Positions 42,887 to 51,852 of a stretch of DNA of 64,000 nt are shown piece after piece. The DNA is from Acidobacteriota bacterium (lineage in GTDB: Bacteria; Acidobacteriota; Terriglobia; Versatilivoradales; Versatilivoraceae). The DNA lies in assembly GCA_028875575.1 (NCBI GenBank), contig JAPPDF010000049.1, positions 31,602 to 95,601 on the forward strand. Direction: 5' to 3'. How positions within the stretch are numbered: position 1 is the stretch's first letter; every line of letters starts with the position of its first letter. Both the position numbers and the translations under genes were made by a program. A model generated the notes under the pieces. That model was not told where the DNA came from. It was given only the letters and a program-made list of their open reading frames with translations, and did not search any database.

Positions 42887-43663
42887 ATGAGATTCCCCCG
42901 CGACCGTTCGATCAGTGGTTGGATCAAAGGAACAGGAGCATTTTCAAGAGCCCGGGAGCGTGGCTCATGGGCGCTGATGGGCCTGCTATTGGCGACCGGC
43001 CTGCATGTTCAGTCGGGAACCGCAGATGCGCAGTCCCGCATCTACCTGCGCGTCGCTCCAGAGATCGGCGGAGTTACGGTTGAGCACACCAAGAAAGTAA
43101 CCATCCAGGGTGGATCGAGTTCCAGCACTTCATCCTCTTCCGGCCCATCCCTGCTCGGCAACCTATCGGCTGGGCTGGACCTGAGCCTATCCCGGAACTG
43201 GTTCGTGGGTGGGGAGGTAGAGGGTGTCGTCTCCAGTCGGCGCAAGCTTGAGGGCACGATCTCGCCGACCCCGAACGGGAACGTCCACGACGTCTGGCCC
43301 GGCCAGTGGGATTACCGCAACCTGGCGGGGGCAGGCGGCAACATCCTCTTGGGTCGAGGAGTCGCAGCCGGCCTCGCCCAGGTCTATGCCCTGGGCGGGT
43401 TCCGTCGAAGCTGGACGGAGTTCGCGACCGGAGGAACGAATCCTGAGACCGGAGTGGCCGGCGAAGACCGAGAGCGCCTGGGCAGGTGGTCGTGGGGAAT
43501 CGGTGCGGGAACGACGCTACGGCTCAAGCGGCCGGTAGACGTCCGAGTCCGCTACTTCCGTTCGCTCACCGACTGGGTCGTCGATGTGCCTGATGTGCGT
43601 CTCGACTACAGGTACAAGACGAACGGCGTGCTGATCTCCGTCGGGCTGCGCCTGTTCGACTGA
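42887..43663 (+). CDS. outer-membrane beta-barrel-like protein
   Basis: A 258-residue exported protein. A long N-region and hydrophobic core (WALMGLLLATGLHVQSGTADAQS) form a signal. The mature part alternates short polar/hydrophobic strands with Gly turns (LSAGLDLSLSRNWFVGGEVEGVV, NILLGRGVAAGLAQVYALGGFR) and ends LISVGLRLFD, the pattern of an OmpA/OprF-like or OMP_b-brl barrel. The frame runs upstream to 42716 but overlaps the small membrane protein gene, so I start at ATG 42887. Function unknown. Confidence 0.7.
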   Translation: MRFPRDRSISGWIKGTGAFSRARERGSWALMGLLLATGLHVQSGTADAQSRIYLRVAPEIGGVTVEHTKKVTIQGGSSSSTSSSSGPSLLGNLSAGLDLSLSRNWFVGGEVEGVVSSRRKLEGTISPTPNGNVHDVWPGQWDYRNLAGAGGNILLGRGVAAGLAQVYALGGFRRSWTEFATGGTNPETGVAGEDRERLGRWSWGIGAGTTLRLKRPVDVRVRYFRSLTDWVVDVPDVRLDYRYKTNGVLISVGLRLFD

Positions 43664-44035
43664 CCGCACCGATTGGCTTGAATAGAAAACGAAGTCGCGG
43701 CCCGTCCCGTCGAGTGCACGTCCAACCTCGGTCCCGCCACTCGCTCACAGCCCCGTCCCCGGCGCCTCCTCTGCAACCGCAAATCAGGGCCCTTGGCGCA
43801 CGATTCAACGTGCCGGTGAGTTGGACCCCTTGTCCAGCCTCTGGTTCATGACGCCTTTGGGTCGGAGTTCGGCTTGCCGAGCGCGGCCATCCATCTCTCC
43901 CCCGGCTTCGGTCAGGAAAGCGGATTGAAACACCGACTCCGCAGCCGAAGACGACAACTTCACTGAATCTCACCCTGCTTCGGTGGGCAGAGAAATCTCT
44001 AAAGCTCCACAAGGAATGCGGATCCCGCGGCCCGC
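43664..44035. other. 372-bp convergent intergenic region, nothing recognised
   Basis: It lies between the barrel protein gene (plus) and the GHL10-like gene (minus), which converge here. No gene, repeat or clear terminator was seen. Confidence 0.4.
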
Positions 44036-45736
44036 TCAGGGCTGGCGGTAGCGGACCTCCACCTCCAGTTTCTCGATCAGGATGGGGTCGTCCGCCTTCG
44101 GCCTGGGCTGGGTGAGGCGGAGGCCGACCAGGTTGGGGCCGGGGGCAAACAGGTCGGGCGACAGCCGGTCGAAGACCAGCCAGCCGCCCTCGTGGCCGGG
44201 CATGCCCAGGTGTGCGTTGTTGAGCCGGGCTTCGATCAGCTTCTCGATTCCCCTGGCGGGAGGGATGTTCGCAAGGCGGCTGTCGGGATGGCCGATGGTG
44301 GCCACCGTAACTTCCGGAAGGCGATCTTCCTGGGGCAGTCCCTTGGCCGAGGGATCCGATAGCAGGACGCGTAGCGAGAGCCGTTCCAGGTGCTCGCGCT
44401 CGACTCCCAGGTCGTCGGCCACGGCGACGGTAAAGAGGCTGTCGGCCTTGCCGTCGTTGGCCAGCGGGGCCGGCAGCGGCGCCAGCATGTTGGTGTTGAA
44501 GTACATCCAGCGAGGCGTGCTCCAGTCCTGGGGGTTGGGGATCACCGTGGGACCGTGGCCGCCGCCGCGGCGCTGCACCACGAACCGCTTGTTCTTGCGG
44601 TGCAGTGTCTTGGGGCTGCCGATTTCCCGGTAGGCCGCCAGGTGGGTCTCCCAAACCCCGCGGAAGGGGAAATCGGGAGCGTGGTTGAAGTTGAAGGTCT
44701 GGATGCCATCCGCACCCTGGCGCCACCAGTTGGCGGCCACGCCGCGATAGATGTCGATGGGAGGCGTGGCGTAGCCGTCGGAGGCGTGGTGGTCGTCCAC
44801 GCTGGGATAGAGCTTGACGTGGGTGCCGGCGGCAATGTCGCGAAAGGCGGCGATGTCCACGTCGAAGCTGCGAACGCCCAGCGCCAGCACGTCCACCAGC
44901 CCTTCGCGCACCCAGGTCTCGATATCCAGCCCGTCGAAGCGGCAGCCTTCCAGGCTTTCAGGGATTCGAGCTCCGATGAGCAGGGGCCGGCCCCGTTTCC
45001 GGGCCGCTTCTTCGGTGATGGCTCGGAACTTCCGCATGAAGTCGGTCATCTTGTCCCGATTGGCCCAGGCCTTGCCGGGGGGCAGCACCGGGCACACCCT
45101 GGCGAAGTCCAGCGAGATGCCGTCGTAGTCGAACCGCTCCGCGATTTCCCTCAAAATGCTCAACTTGTAGCGGCGCACTTCGGGAATGGCGTAGTTCCAC
45201 AGGCCGACCGGACCGGGCCAAGTGTGGATCAGCCATTCCGGGTGCTTCAGCTTCATGGGGACCTTGCGAAAGGGCCCCAGGTCGTTGTCGGAGCCGTTGA
45301 TGCGGAAGTTGTAGAAGGCCTCGATACCCCGTTTCCTGGACTCCTCGGCAAAGATGGCGGCGATGTCGATGCCCTGCTCCTTCCAGCGGCGGTAACCCTC
45401 GGCGTCATAGAGTGGCATGATCCGGCTGGGCCAGGGTGACACATTGCCTTCACCCCAGCACCACCAGACGCTGTCGATCTGAACATCTGCGGCGTCGATG
45501 ACGTGGAATTTCCACTTCACCAGTTCGGCCGGGTCCCGGCCCCCGAAATTTCGATCGCCGGAGATGGTGTCGAAGTTGATGATGATCCGCCGGTCCCGGC
45601 CGGCGGCGGCTAGGTGCTCATCGGAAAGTTGCACCGGCTTGGCGGCGTCTTCTGCGCGCGGACGGAGGTCCGTCGCGGGGCCCTGAGCGGACAGGATCAA
45701 AAAGGCGGACAGCAAGAGCAGTCGAAGAAGGGACAT
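44036..45736 (-). CDS. GHL10-type secreted glycoside hydrolase-like protein
   Basis: About 566 residues from MSLLRLLLLSAFLI, which gives a clean signal peptide; the frame extends 19 codons further with an unlikely N-terminus. The body shows an (alpha/beta)8 barrel: RRIIINFDT, VWWCWGEGN, AEESRKRGIEAFYNFRING, ISLDFAR (acidic residue at a strand end), LLIGARIP, VDVLALGVRSF and GADGIQTFNFNHAP. This matches the GHL10/DUF187-related group of uncharacterised bacterial hydrolases. A C-terminal beta-domain (about 420-566) follows. It is the last gene of a three-gene operon. Confidence 0.8.
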   Translation of the reverse strand: MSLLRLLLLSAFLILSAQGPATDLRPRAEDAAKPVQLSDEHLAAAGRDRRIIINFDTISGDRNFGGRDPAELVKWKFHVIDAADVQIDSVWWCWGEGNVSPWPSRIMPLYDAEGYRRWKEQGIDIAAIFAEESRKRGIEAFYNFRINGSDNDLGPFRKVPMKLKHPEWLIHTWPGPVGLWNYAIPEVRRYKLSILREIAERFDYDGISLDFARVCPVLPPGKAWANRDKMTDFMRKFRAITEEAARKRGRPLLIGARIPESLEGCRFDGLDIETWVREGLVDVLALGVRSFDVDIAAFRDIAAGTHVKLYPSVDDHHASDGYATPPIDIYRGVAANWWRQGADGIQTFNFNHAPDFPFRGVWETHLAAYREIGSPKTLHRKNKRFVVQRRGGGHGPTVIPNPQDWSTPRWMYFNTNMLAPLPAPLANDGKADSLFTVAVADDLGVEREHLERLSLRVLLSDPSAKGLPQEDRLPEVTVATIGHPDSRLANIPPARGIEKLIEARLNNAHLGMPGHEGGWLVFDRLSPDLFAPGPNLVGLRLTQPRPKADDPILIEKLEVEVRYRQP

Positions 45737-45811
45737 GAGGGCGGTTCCTCCTATGCGGGCTTCCTTGTGGAGCGGCACCGGCTGCAGCAGCATGAGACGC
45801 CTGCTGGCGGG

Positions 45812-47776
45812 CTACAGATAGATCCATACGATGACCGAAATCCCCAGAAAGAAGGCGCCGCAGATCAAAAGGCCGGCCTGCATGAACCAGGGCGGCCGGA
45901 TCCGGGCCGGCAACAGGGTGCGGTTGACGTAGAGGGTGTGCAGGGCCGTGGACGCCAGCGCCAAATTCCCAAGGATGGCTCCGATGATGGCCAATGTGAG
46001 GGGCTCGAACAGGGAGAGCCAGACCAGGCCCCAAACGGCGTAAACCCCCAGGATGGTGTAGTAGATGTAGCGCACCTGGGGGCCGCGGAGACGTTGGGCC
46101 CGCTGGCTGCTCGACCAGAGCACGTCGGTCCAGCGACGGGCAATGGCCTCTCCGGAGAAGATCTGGCCCGGCGCCAGAATCAGGAAACCGCACAGCAGAG
46201 TGGCGGGCCAGAGCAGCCACTGGAGATCGGGGTACCTACGGGCGGCGCCGTCGGCGATCATGGCGGCGACGCGGTGCCCCTCCACCGGCACGTTCCGAAG
46301 GAATTCTAGTGAGACCAGGCAGGGCAGCGCCATCCCCAGGAAGCAGCAGAATGTCCACACCACCAGTTGGTCACGCTGGACGTAACGCATCCAGCCGCGC
46401 CAGCGCCCCAGGTTCGCCTCGTCCATGGGAAAGGTCTTCCCGATGTGCAGGAGCGTCACCGAGCTGCCGCCCACGGCGCTGGGGATGGCTCCCACCAGCT
46501 TGCCCATCCCCCACCCCTTGTCTCGGGCGTAGTTGGAACAGAGAGCGTTGCCCGTGCCCCCGATCCCGGCAATGGCGGCAAAGGCGGCCAGAATGGCCCA
46601 GTTGAGGTCGGGCAATCGGCCGTATTCCCACAGGTAGCCGAGCATGCCCACTCTCTCCACCCCCTGGTAGGCGAACAGCGACTGGGCCCGGCCGGCCGCC
46701 GTGGCTGGAAGATCTTCCAGGCGATCGTAGTATTGCACCTGTCCGCCCTGCAAGACCTCGATCCGGTCCAGCTTCCAGGTCTGATCGGCCAGAACCTGGC
46801 CGATCAGCCGCACCTGGACACCGTCCTGCGTGTCTTCCACGAAGAAGCGGCCCTCGTGGGCGAGGGAGTTGGCGCGGTCGACCAGACCCTGGCGCACCAC
46901 CGCCAGATCGGCCGGCACGGCGGCATGCATCCCGAATCGCTCCGGCTCGGGGCCGCGGGAGGCCACAAACTCGGTGATCAGCGTCTGGCCGGGCTCGACC
47001 GTTCCCTTGATGGTGTAGCGGTCGCCGCCACGCGACTCGCTCAGCTCGAAATGGGGTCCTACGATGATCGTGTCGGCCCGCAGCGGCAAGGCTCCGAAGC
47101 GGAAGAAGCCGGTCACCACCTCGTGCAGGCTGGCATAGGAGACGGTGAAGACGGACAGGATGCAAAGGAAGCTCAGCGCCACGATCACCTTGAGGGACAT
47201 CAGGCGTTCAATGCTGCGGTAGATGGTGCCGCCGAAGATCAGGGGGAGAAAGGCCAGCAGGAAAACGGCGTAGCCGAGCAGCTTGACCAGCCGCACCTCG
47301 GAGAGGGAGGTCCCCAGCAACTGAACGGTCCCGTCGCCCGGCAGGTGGCCCAGAAGGGCTGCGGCCAGAGGCACCGCGGCCGTGGCTGCCATGAAGGGCC
47401 AGATATTGCTGACATCCATCAGAAGATACCAGGCCGCCCAGACTTTCGGTCCGGGCCGGGTCCGCAGGAAACCCACGTAGACGGGTTCGCCGCAGTAGAG
47501 GGCGTATCGCATCACCTCCAGGTTGACGACGAGTTGACAGAGGATGCTGATGGTGGCCAGCCAGAGGATGGTGCCGCCGTACTGGCTGGCGACAGCCGGA
47601 CCGAAGAGCCACTCCCCGGCGCCGATGGCAACCCCGGCCATCATCATGCCCGGACCGATCAAGGCCACCCAGCTACGCAATCCCATTGCCGGGGGAGCGG
47701 GGAGGTTGGCCATGGTCCAGCCCGGAAGTTTTCCGGCGGCCACGGTGGCGGTTCTTGCGGAAGGGGTATCGTTCAT
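45812..47776 (-). CDS. Nramp-related transporter with large loop
   Basis: A 654-residue membrane protein with Nramp-like helices 1-3 (ALIGPGMMMAGVAIGAGEW, residues 38-56). Where metal transporters have DPGN, this one has GAGEW (52-56), so the classical Mn2+/Fe2+ site is absent. The MPH motif of helix 6 is not seen either. A hydrophilic segment of about 160 residues (229-390) interrupts the helices and looks like a folded extramembrane beta-domain. It therefore resembles Nramp-related carriers of other solutes. It is 33 bp downstream of the Gfo/Idh gene and 75 bp upstream of the GHL10 gene. Confidence 0.82.
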   Translation of the reverse strand: MNDTPSARTATVAAGKLPGWTMANLPAPPAMGLRSWVALIGPGMMMAGVAIGAGEWLFGPAVASQYGGTILWLATISILCQLVVNLEVMRYALYCGEPVYVGFLRTRPGPKVWAAWYLLMDVSNIWPFMAATAAVPLAAALLGHLPGDGTVQLLGTSLSEVRLVKLLGYAVFLLAFLPLIFGGTIYRSIERLMSLKVIVALSFLCILSVFTVSYASLHEVVTGFFRFGALPLRADTIIVGPHFELSESRGGDRYTIKGTVEPGQTLITEFVASRGPEPERFGMHAAVPADLAVVRQGLVDRANSLAHEGRFFVEDTQDGVQVRLIGQVLADQTWKLDRIEVLQGGQVQYYDRLEDLPATAAGRAQSLFAYQGVERVGMLGYLWEYGRLPDLNWAILAAFAAIAGIGGTGNALCSNYARDKGWGMGKLVGAIPSAVGGSSVTLLHIGKTFPMDEANLGRWRGWMRYVQRDQLVVWTFCCFLGMALPCLVSLEFLRNVPVEGHRVAAMIADGAARRYPDLQWLLWPATLLCGFLILAPGQIFSGEAIARRWTDVLWSSSQRAQRLRGPQVRYIYYTILGVYAVWGLVWLSLFEPLTLAIIGAILGNLALASTALHTLYVNRTLLPARIRPPWFMQAGLLICGAFFLGISVIVWIYL

Positions 47777-47809
47777 GAGGACAGGGAACCTCGCGTCCCG
47801 GTTCAGGGG

Positions 47810-48835
47810 TCAACTCAGGGCAACCGTTTTTCCCGTGCGGGCCGACTGATACAGAGCCAGCACGCTCCGGAGGAGGGCACGGCTGAGATCCAGCGAAACC
47901 ACCGGGGCGGCACCGTCCAGGATGCAGGCCTCCATGGCCTTGACTTCCGCCTCGTAGGAGTCCACGGCCGGAATCCGGATCGTTTCCTGACCACGGTCGG
48001 TGCCGGTGAAGGTCAAGCGCCCTTCCTTGGGGGGATCGCCCGGCCAGTCCGCCCCCGACAGGTGGTCCATGACGGTCAGCATCCCCCGGGTGCCGATGAT
48101 CTGGGCCCCGCGGCGAGGGGGCGACTGCATGCCGCAGGAGATTTGGGCCACCATCCTGTTTGGGAACCGCATCTGGGCGATCAGGGTGAGGTCCACGCCC
48201 GTAGGTCCGAGCGTCTGCTGCGCCCAGACCTCGCTAGGGGGTGTCCCGCCTGCCAGGGCGATGGCGAAGGCGTTGGGATAGACGCCTACGTCCCACAATC
48301 CCCCGCCGGCCAGCTCCGGTTGCAAACGGATGTTGCCGCGGTCTTCCGGCGGCAGACAGAAGGCATCCCAGCACGTCACCAACTCCACTTCGCCCAGGCG
48401 CCCCTCGGCCATGATCCGCTTGATGGTCCGAATCTGCGGATGATGAAGAAAGGAAAACGCCTCGAAGATGGTGACGCCGTTTTCCCGGGCGGCGGCTTCC
48501 ACCGCTCGCAGGTCCTCCAGGGTGGTCACCAGAGGCTTTTCGCACAGGACGTGCTTGCCGGCCCGGGCGGCGCGAATGGTCCATTCGGCGTGCAGGGTGT
48601 TGGGCAGCGGGTTGTAGATGGCGTCGATCTCCGGGTCCTCAACCAGCTCCTGGTAGCTGCCGTAGGCCCGTGGGATCCGGTTTGCCGCGGCATAGGCCTC
48701 GGCCTTTTCCAGGCCGCGGCTGGCCACCGCTGCCAACCGGCTGCGCCCGGAACGCTGCATGGGTCCCACCATGGCAACGTTGATCCAGGCTGTCGACAGC
48801 AGACCCCAGCGGACCTTGTCGGTGACGAGCGCCAT
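47810..48835 (-). CDS. Gfo/Idh/MocA family oxidoreductase
   Basis: A 341-residue NAD(P)-dependent oxidoreductase. The N-terminal Rossmann segment KVRWGLLSTAWIN replaces the common GxGxxG. The family EKP motif is KHVLCEKPLVT (near residue 95), and the substrate domain follows with AGGGLWDVGVYP. I start at MALVTDKVRW; the frame goes 26 codons further without family sequence. It heads the operon with the Nramp-related transporter and GHL10-like hydrolase and likely oxidises the sugar they supply. Confidence 0.9.
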   Translation of the reverse strand: MALVTDKVRWGLLSTAWINVAMVGPMQRSGRSRLAAVASRGLEKAEAYAAANRIPRAYGSYQELVEDPEIDAIYNPLPNTLHAEWTIRAARAGKHVLCEKPLVTTLEDLRAVEAAARENGVTIFEAFSFLHHPQIRTIKRIMAEGRLGEVELVTCWDAFCLPPEDRGNIRLQPELAGGGLWDVGVYPNAFAIALAGGTPPSEVWAQQTLGPTGVDLTLIAQMRFPNRMVAQISCGMQSPPRRGAQIIGTRGMLTVMDHLSGADWPGDPPKEGRLTFTGTDRGQETIRIPAVDSYEAEVKAMEACILDGAAPVVSLDLSRALLRSVLALYQSARTGKTVALS

Positions 48836-49134
48836 GGCGGCGAAGGCAGTCCTTCCCTTGTCGCTGCATTCGCCCGCGGAGCCGATCCGCCAAAGACGAG
48901 CAGGAACGATCAATGTGTGAAGACCCGGAACTCACGGCATCATAGGTGGCGCCCCCAAGGCTGTCAAGGTGAGGAGCGGCGGGGGAGTGACCTGGCGCGA
49001 CATGCGGGCCGCAGGGCTAACCTCGGCTGCGGGCACAACCGGGTCCGACCGAAACCGTCGAGTCCATTTGAGGTATGATCTTGCAAAACGATCAGACCCG
49101 ACCCCTTTCGAGCACCCATGGGAGGAGCGACACC

Positions 49135-50220
49135 GTGTCTATCTTTCGGCAAATCCGCCTCGTCCTGGTTCTGGTGGGCTTGAGCTGGCTGCAGCTTGCC
49201 CCGGGCTTCAGCCAATCCCGCTCAGCCTCGGATTGGCTGGCTCATGACCCCGACCGGCCCCGGCCGCCGGTGGTGTCGCCGGCACGCCAATCTCTCCCGG
49301 TGGCTCCTCCCGAGGACGCCGTGGTGCTCTTCGACGGGACCGGCCTGGAGGGATGGAGAAGCGAGGACGGAGGGCCGGCGCGCTGGAAAGTGCAGGACGG
49401 GGTCATGATTTCGGTTCCCGAAAGCGGTTACGTGTATACCTCTCAGGCCTTCGGCGACGTACAGCTTCACGTGGAATGGGCGGCTCCCCTTCCGGTGGTC
49501 GGCAGCAGTCAAGGGCGCGGCAACAGCGGCGTCTACCTGATGTCCAAGTACGAAGTCCAGGTTCTCGACTCCTACCAGAACGACACCTATCCCGACGGTC
49601 AGGCGGGCGCCGTCTACGGACAGTACCCGCCACTGGTGAACGCCAGTCTTCCCCCCGGGGAGTGGCAGGCCTACGACATCATCTTTCGCCGCCCACGCTT
49701 TCACCGGGACGGACGGCTGGCCGCGCCGGCCAGGATGACGGTGCTTCATAATGGAATCCTGGTGCAGGACAACGTCGAACTCTGGGGCCCCACGGCCTGG
49801 CTGCAGCATGGGCCCTACACCTACCACCCCGACAAGCTGCCGCTTGCCCTGCAAGACCACGGCAACCCGGTCCGGTTCCGCAATATCTGGCTGCGGGAAC
49901 TGCCGGAGCATGCCGAGCCCGAGCCGCCCCAACGTCCCGGCCCGCCCGCCATCGTTCTGGCCCCCGGAGTGTTGCAGCGCTATGCAGGCCGTTACCGGAC
50001 TCCGGACGGACACGAGTTCGTGATCTCCCTGCACGGGGACCACCTGAGGGCGTTTTTTTACCGCAAACCGGAGATCGAGCTGGTGCCCCGCTCGGAAAGG
50101 GAGTTCGCCCTGCGCTGGACGGCGGCCCGATTGCTGTTCGAACTGGATGGGGAGGGCCGCCCCACCGCACTCATCTTCGAGATCGGCGGCGACCGGCGTC
50201 GCGTAGAGCGGGTGGACTGA
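49135..50220 (+). CDS. DUF1080 (3-keto-disaccharide hydrolase-like) secreted protein
   Basis: A 361-residue exported protein. GTG 49135 is chosen because GGAGGAG lies 7 bases upstream and the product starts directly with a signal (IRLVLVLVGLSWLQLAPGFS). The DUF1080 LamG-like sandwich spans about 60-265 (VVLFDGTGLEGWRSEDGGPARW, GNSGVYLMSKYEVQVLDSY). The C-terminal part (about 285-361) is a small beta-domain like those in peptidase-associated modules. DUF1080 proteins are abundant in these phyla and include 3-keto-disaccharide hydrolases. A TATGAT about 60 bases upstream could be the -10. Confidence 0.88.
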   Translation: MSIFRQIRLVLVLVGLSWLQLAPGFSQSRSASDWLAHDPDRPRPPVVSPARQSLPVAPPEDAVVLFDGTGLEGWRSEDGGPARWKVQDGVMISVPESGYVYTSQAFGDVQLHVEWAAPLPVVGSSQGRGNSGVYLMSKYEVQVLDSYQNDTYPDGQAGAVYGQYPPLVNASLPPGEWQAYDIIFRRPRFHRDGRLAAPARMTVLHNGILVQDNVELWGPTAWLQHGPYTYHPDKLPLALQDHGNPVRFRNIWLRELPEHAEPEPPQRPGPPAIVLAPGVLQRYAGRYRTPDGHEFVISLHGDHLRAFFYRKPEIELVPRSEREFALRWTAARLLFELDGEGRPTALIFEIGGDRRRVERVD

Positions 50221-50325
50221 AATCCTCCTCTTCTCATTGCGTCAACTCCGCGGGAAGGTGGATCTCCCATCCCTCCGCAGTTCCCAATCAACAAGAAGAG
50301 TCCACACGATCCAAGGAGGCTGGTC

Positions 50326-51675
50326 ATGGACAGGGCACGTCGGCGCTTCATTCAGGGACTGGCTCCGGCCGCGGTGGCCGCTGCCCTGCCTGGGAGGCTT
50401 GGAGCCTCGGCTTTCACTGGGGAGGGACAGAAAGGGCAGGAGCCTTCGTCGGGACGAGCCGCACAGGAACGCACCCGAGAGACAGACTTTGCCATGACCC
50501 GGCAGGAGCTGGAGCGGAAGGCGCTGCGCATCCAGGCTCTGCTGGAGGAAGAGACCCTTCAGGTTCACGGGCTGGTCCCCATGTTCGTGCGGGCCTCCGA
50601 CTATCGACTGCCGACCGCCGAAGACTACGCCGGGGCCTACCGGCATCGCCACCTGCGGGGAAAAACCGAGGCGGAGCTGGGCTTGCCGCCCATGCATGTC
50701 TGGCGGGCCTGGGAGGATACGGCAGCCGACACCGCCTTTTACCTGGCCGCGCTCTCCTGGCAGTACCGCTGCACCGCCGATTCCCTGGCGCTAAGCCGCT
50801 GCCGCCGGACGCTGAGAGCGCTCAAGACCGTCTACGACCTGGGCGCCCAGGCCATGGAGTCCGGCTTCCTCTGCAAGCCCTACGGGGGCAAGGCCAGCAA
50901 CCAGACCTCGCCGGACCAGCTCCAGTGCGTTTCCTCGGGACTGGACGCCTTCCGCCGGATCGCCGGCCCCCATGACGCCGCGCTGATCGGCAAGATGTTC
51001 CAGGGGTTCGCCGACTTCGAGATCCGCCATGACTACTACCACCCGGGGACCTACTTCGCCGTGCGCCTGAAGCCGCGCTACCGCCTCTGGGGTCCCGACT
51101 GGCAGCCGGGGACCAAGCCCTGGAGCATCGGCATCATCTACGTCACCGTGATGGTCCACGCCTGGCGCAGCAGCGGCGATCCGGAGTATCTGCGCCAGAT
51201 CGAGCGCTGGTATGCCGGTTGCGGCCTGGACCATTTCCCCTCCGGGGGAAGTGGAAGAAGCTACCGCGAGCTCTACCTGCCCAGCCTGCTGATGGAGATC
51301 GACCCCTGGCGCCACCGGATCTGGCGCGCCATGATGCTGGGCACCTTCCACAACGTCAGAGGCAGCATTCAAACCGACGGAACCATTCTTCAAAACGGCC
51401 GCTGGGGCCCCGGACCCTACCGATCGGGCCGCTCGGCCATCTACGCCCGCGGCATGGTGAGCGCCCAACGCTGGTTTCCGGAAGAGCCCCTGGCCGCAAC
51501 CGCCCGCCGCATCCTGGAAGCTCTGGACCTGCCCACCTTTCGCTTCATCCTGCCGCCTGCGGAAGGGGAGTCTCTGGCTCCGGAGTGGGAAGTCGAGACC
51601 GAACTGATCGACCACGACTCCCTGACAGCCTGGTTGTGGACCTATTGGGAGGGACGCTTCTACGATTACTGGTGA
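50326..51675 (+). CDS. Tat-exported protein of unknown function, possible alpha/alpha toroid
   Basis: A 449-residue protein with a twin-arginine signal (DRARRRFIQGLAPAAVAAAL). The mature part is helix-rich with evenly spaced aromatic and Asp blocks (DTAADTAFYLAALSWQYRCT, GLDAFRRIAGPHDAAL, GIIYVTVMVHAWRSSGDPEYL, DHDSLTAWLWTYWEGRFY), which could be an (alpha/alpha)6 toroid as in some lyases and glycosidases. I do not recognise the family. It follows the DUF1080 gene by 105 bp and may share its transcript. Confidence 0.7.
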   Translation: MDRARRRFIQGLAPAAVAAALPGRLGASAFTGEGQKGQEPSSGRAAQERTRETDFAMTRQELERKALRIQALLEEETLQVHGLVPMFVRASDYRLPTAEDYAGAYRHRHLRGKTEAELGLPPMHVWRAWEDTAADTAFYLAALSWQYRCTADSLALSRCRRTLRALKTVYDLGAQAMESGFLCKPYGGKASNQTSPDQLQCVSSGLDAFRRIAGPHDAALIGKMFQGFADFEIRHDYYHPGTYFAVRLKPRYRLWGPDWQPGTKPWSIGIIYVTVMVHAWRSSGDPEYLRQIERWYAGCGLDHFPSGGSGRSYRELYLPSLLMEIDPWRHRIWRAMMLGTFHNVRGSIQTDGTILQNGRWGPGPYRSGRSAIYARGMVSAQRWFPEEPLAATARRILEALDLPTFRFILPPAEGESLAPEWEVETELIDHDSLTAWLWTYWEGRFYDYW

Positions 51676-51852
51676 GTCCCGGCGGTGCTTTCAGTGGAAT
51701 GGCAGGCCTCGCCGACCCAATCCCAGGCACCTTGGTTGCTGGAGCGCGATCCCGGCCGTGACCGCCCACCGGAGCAAATGGTCTCTCCTCAAGTTTCGTT
51801 GTTGAGAGGAGTGGCGACCGGCAAGCCTTGTAACGGGTGCAGAGCTGCTGGA

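Noticed and set aside
45812..47776. Calling the gene mntH (Mn2+ transporter)
   Set aside because: The DPGN metal motif is replaced by GAGEW and the MPH motif is missing.
46367..49078. A 903-codon open frame on the plus strand
   Set aside because: It is antisense to the Nramp-related transporter and Gfo/Idh genes, has low-complexity Gly/Gln/His/Pro-rich translation and no family resemblance; high-GC shadow frame.
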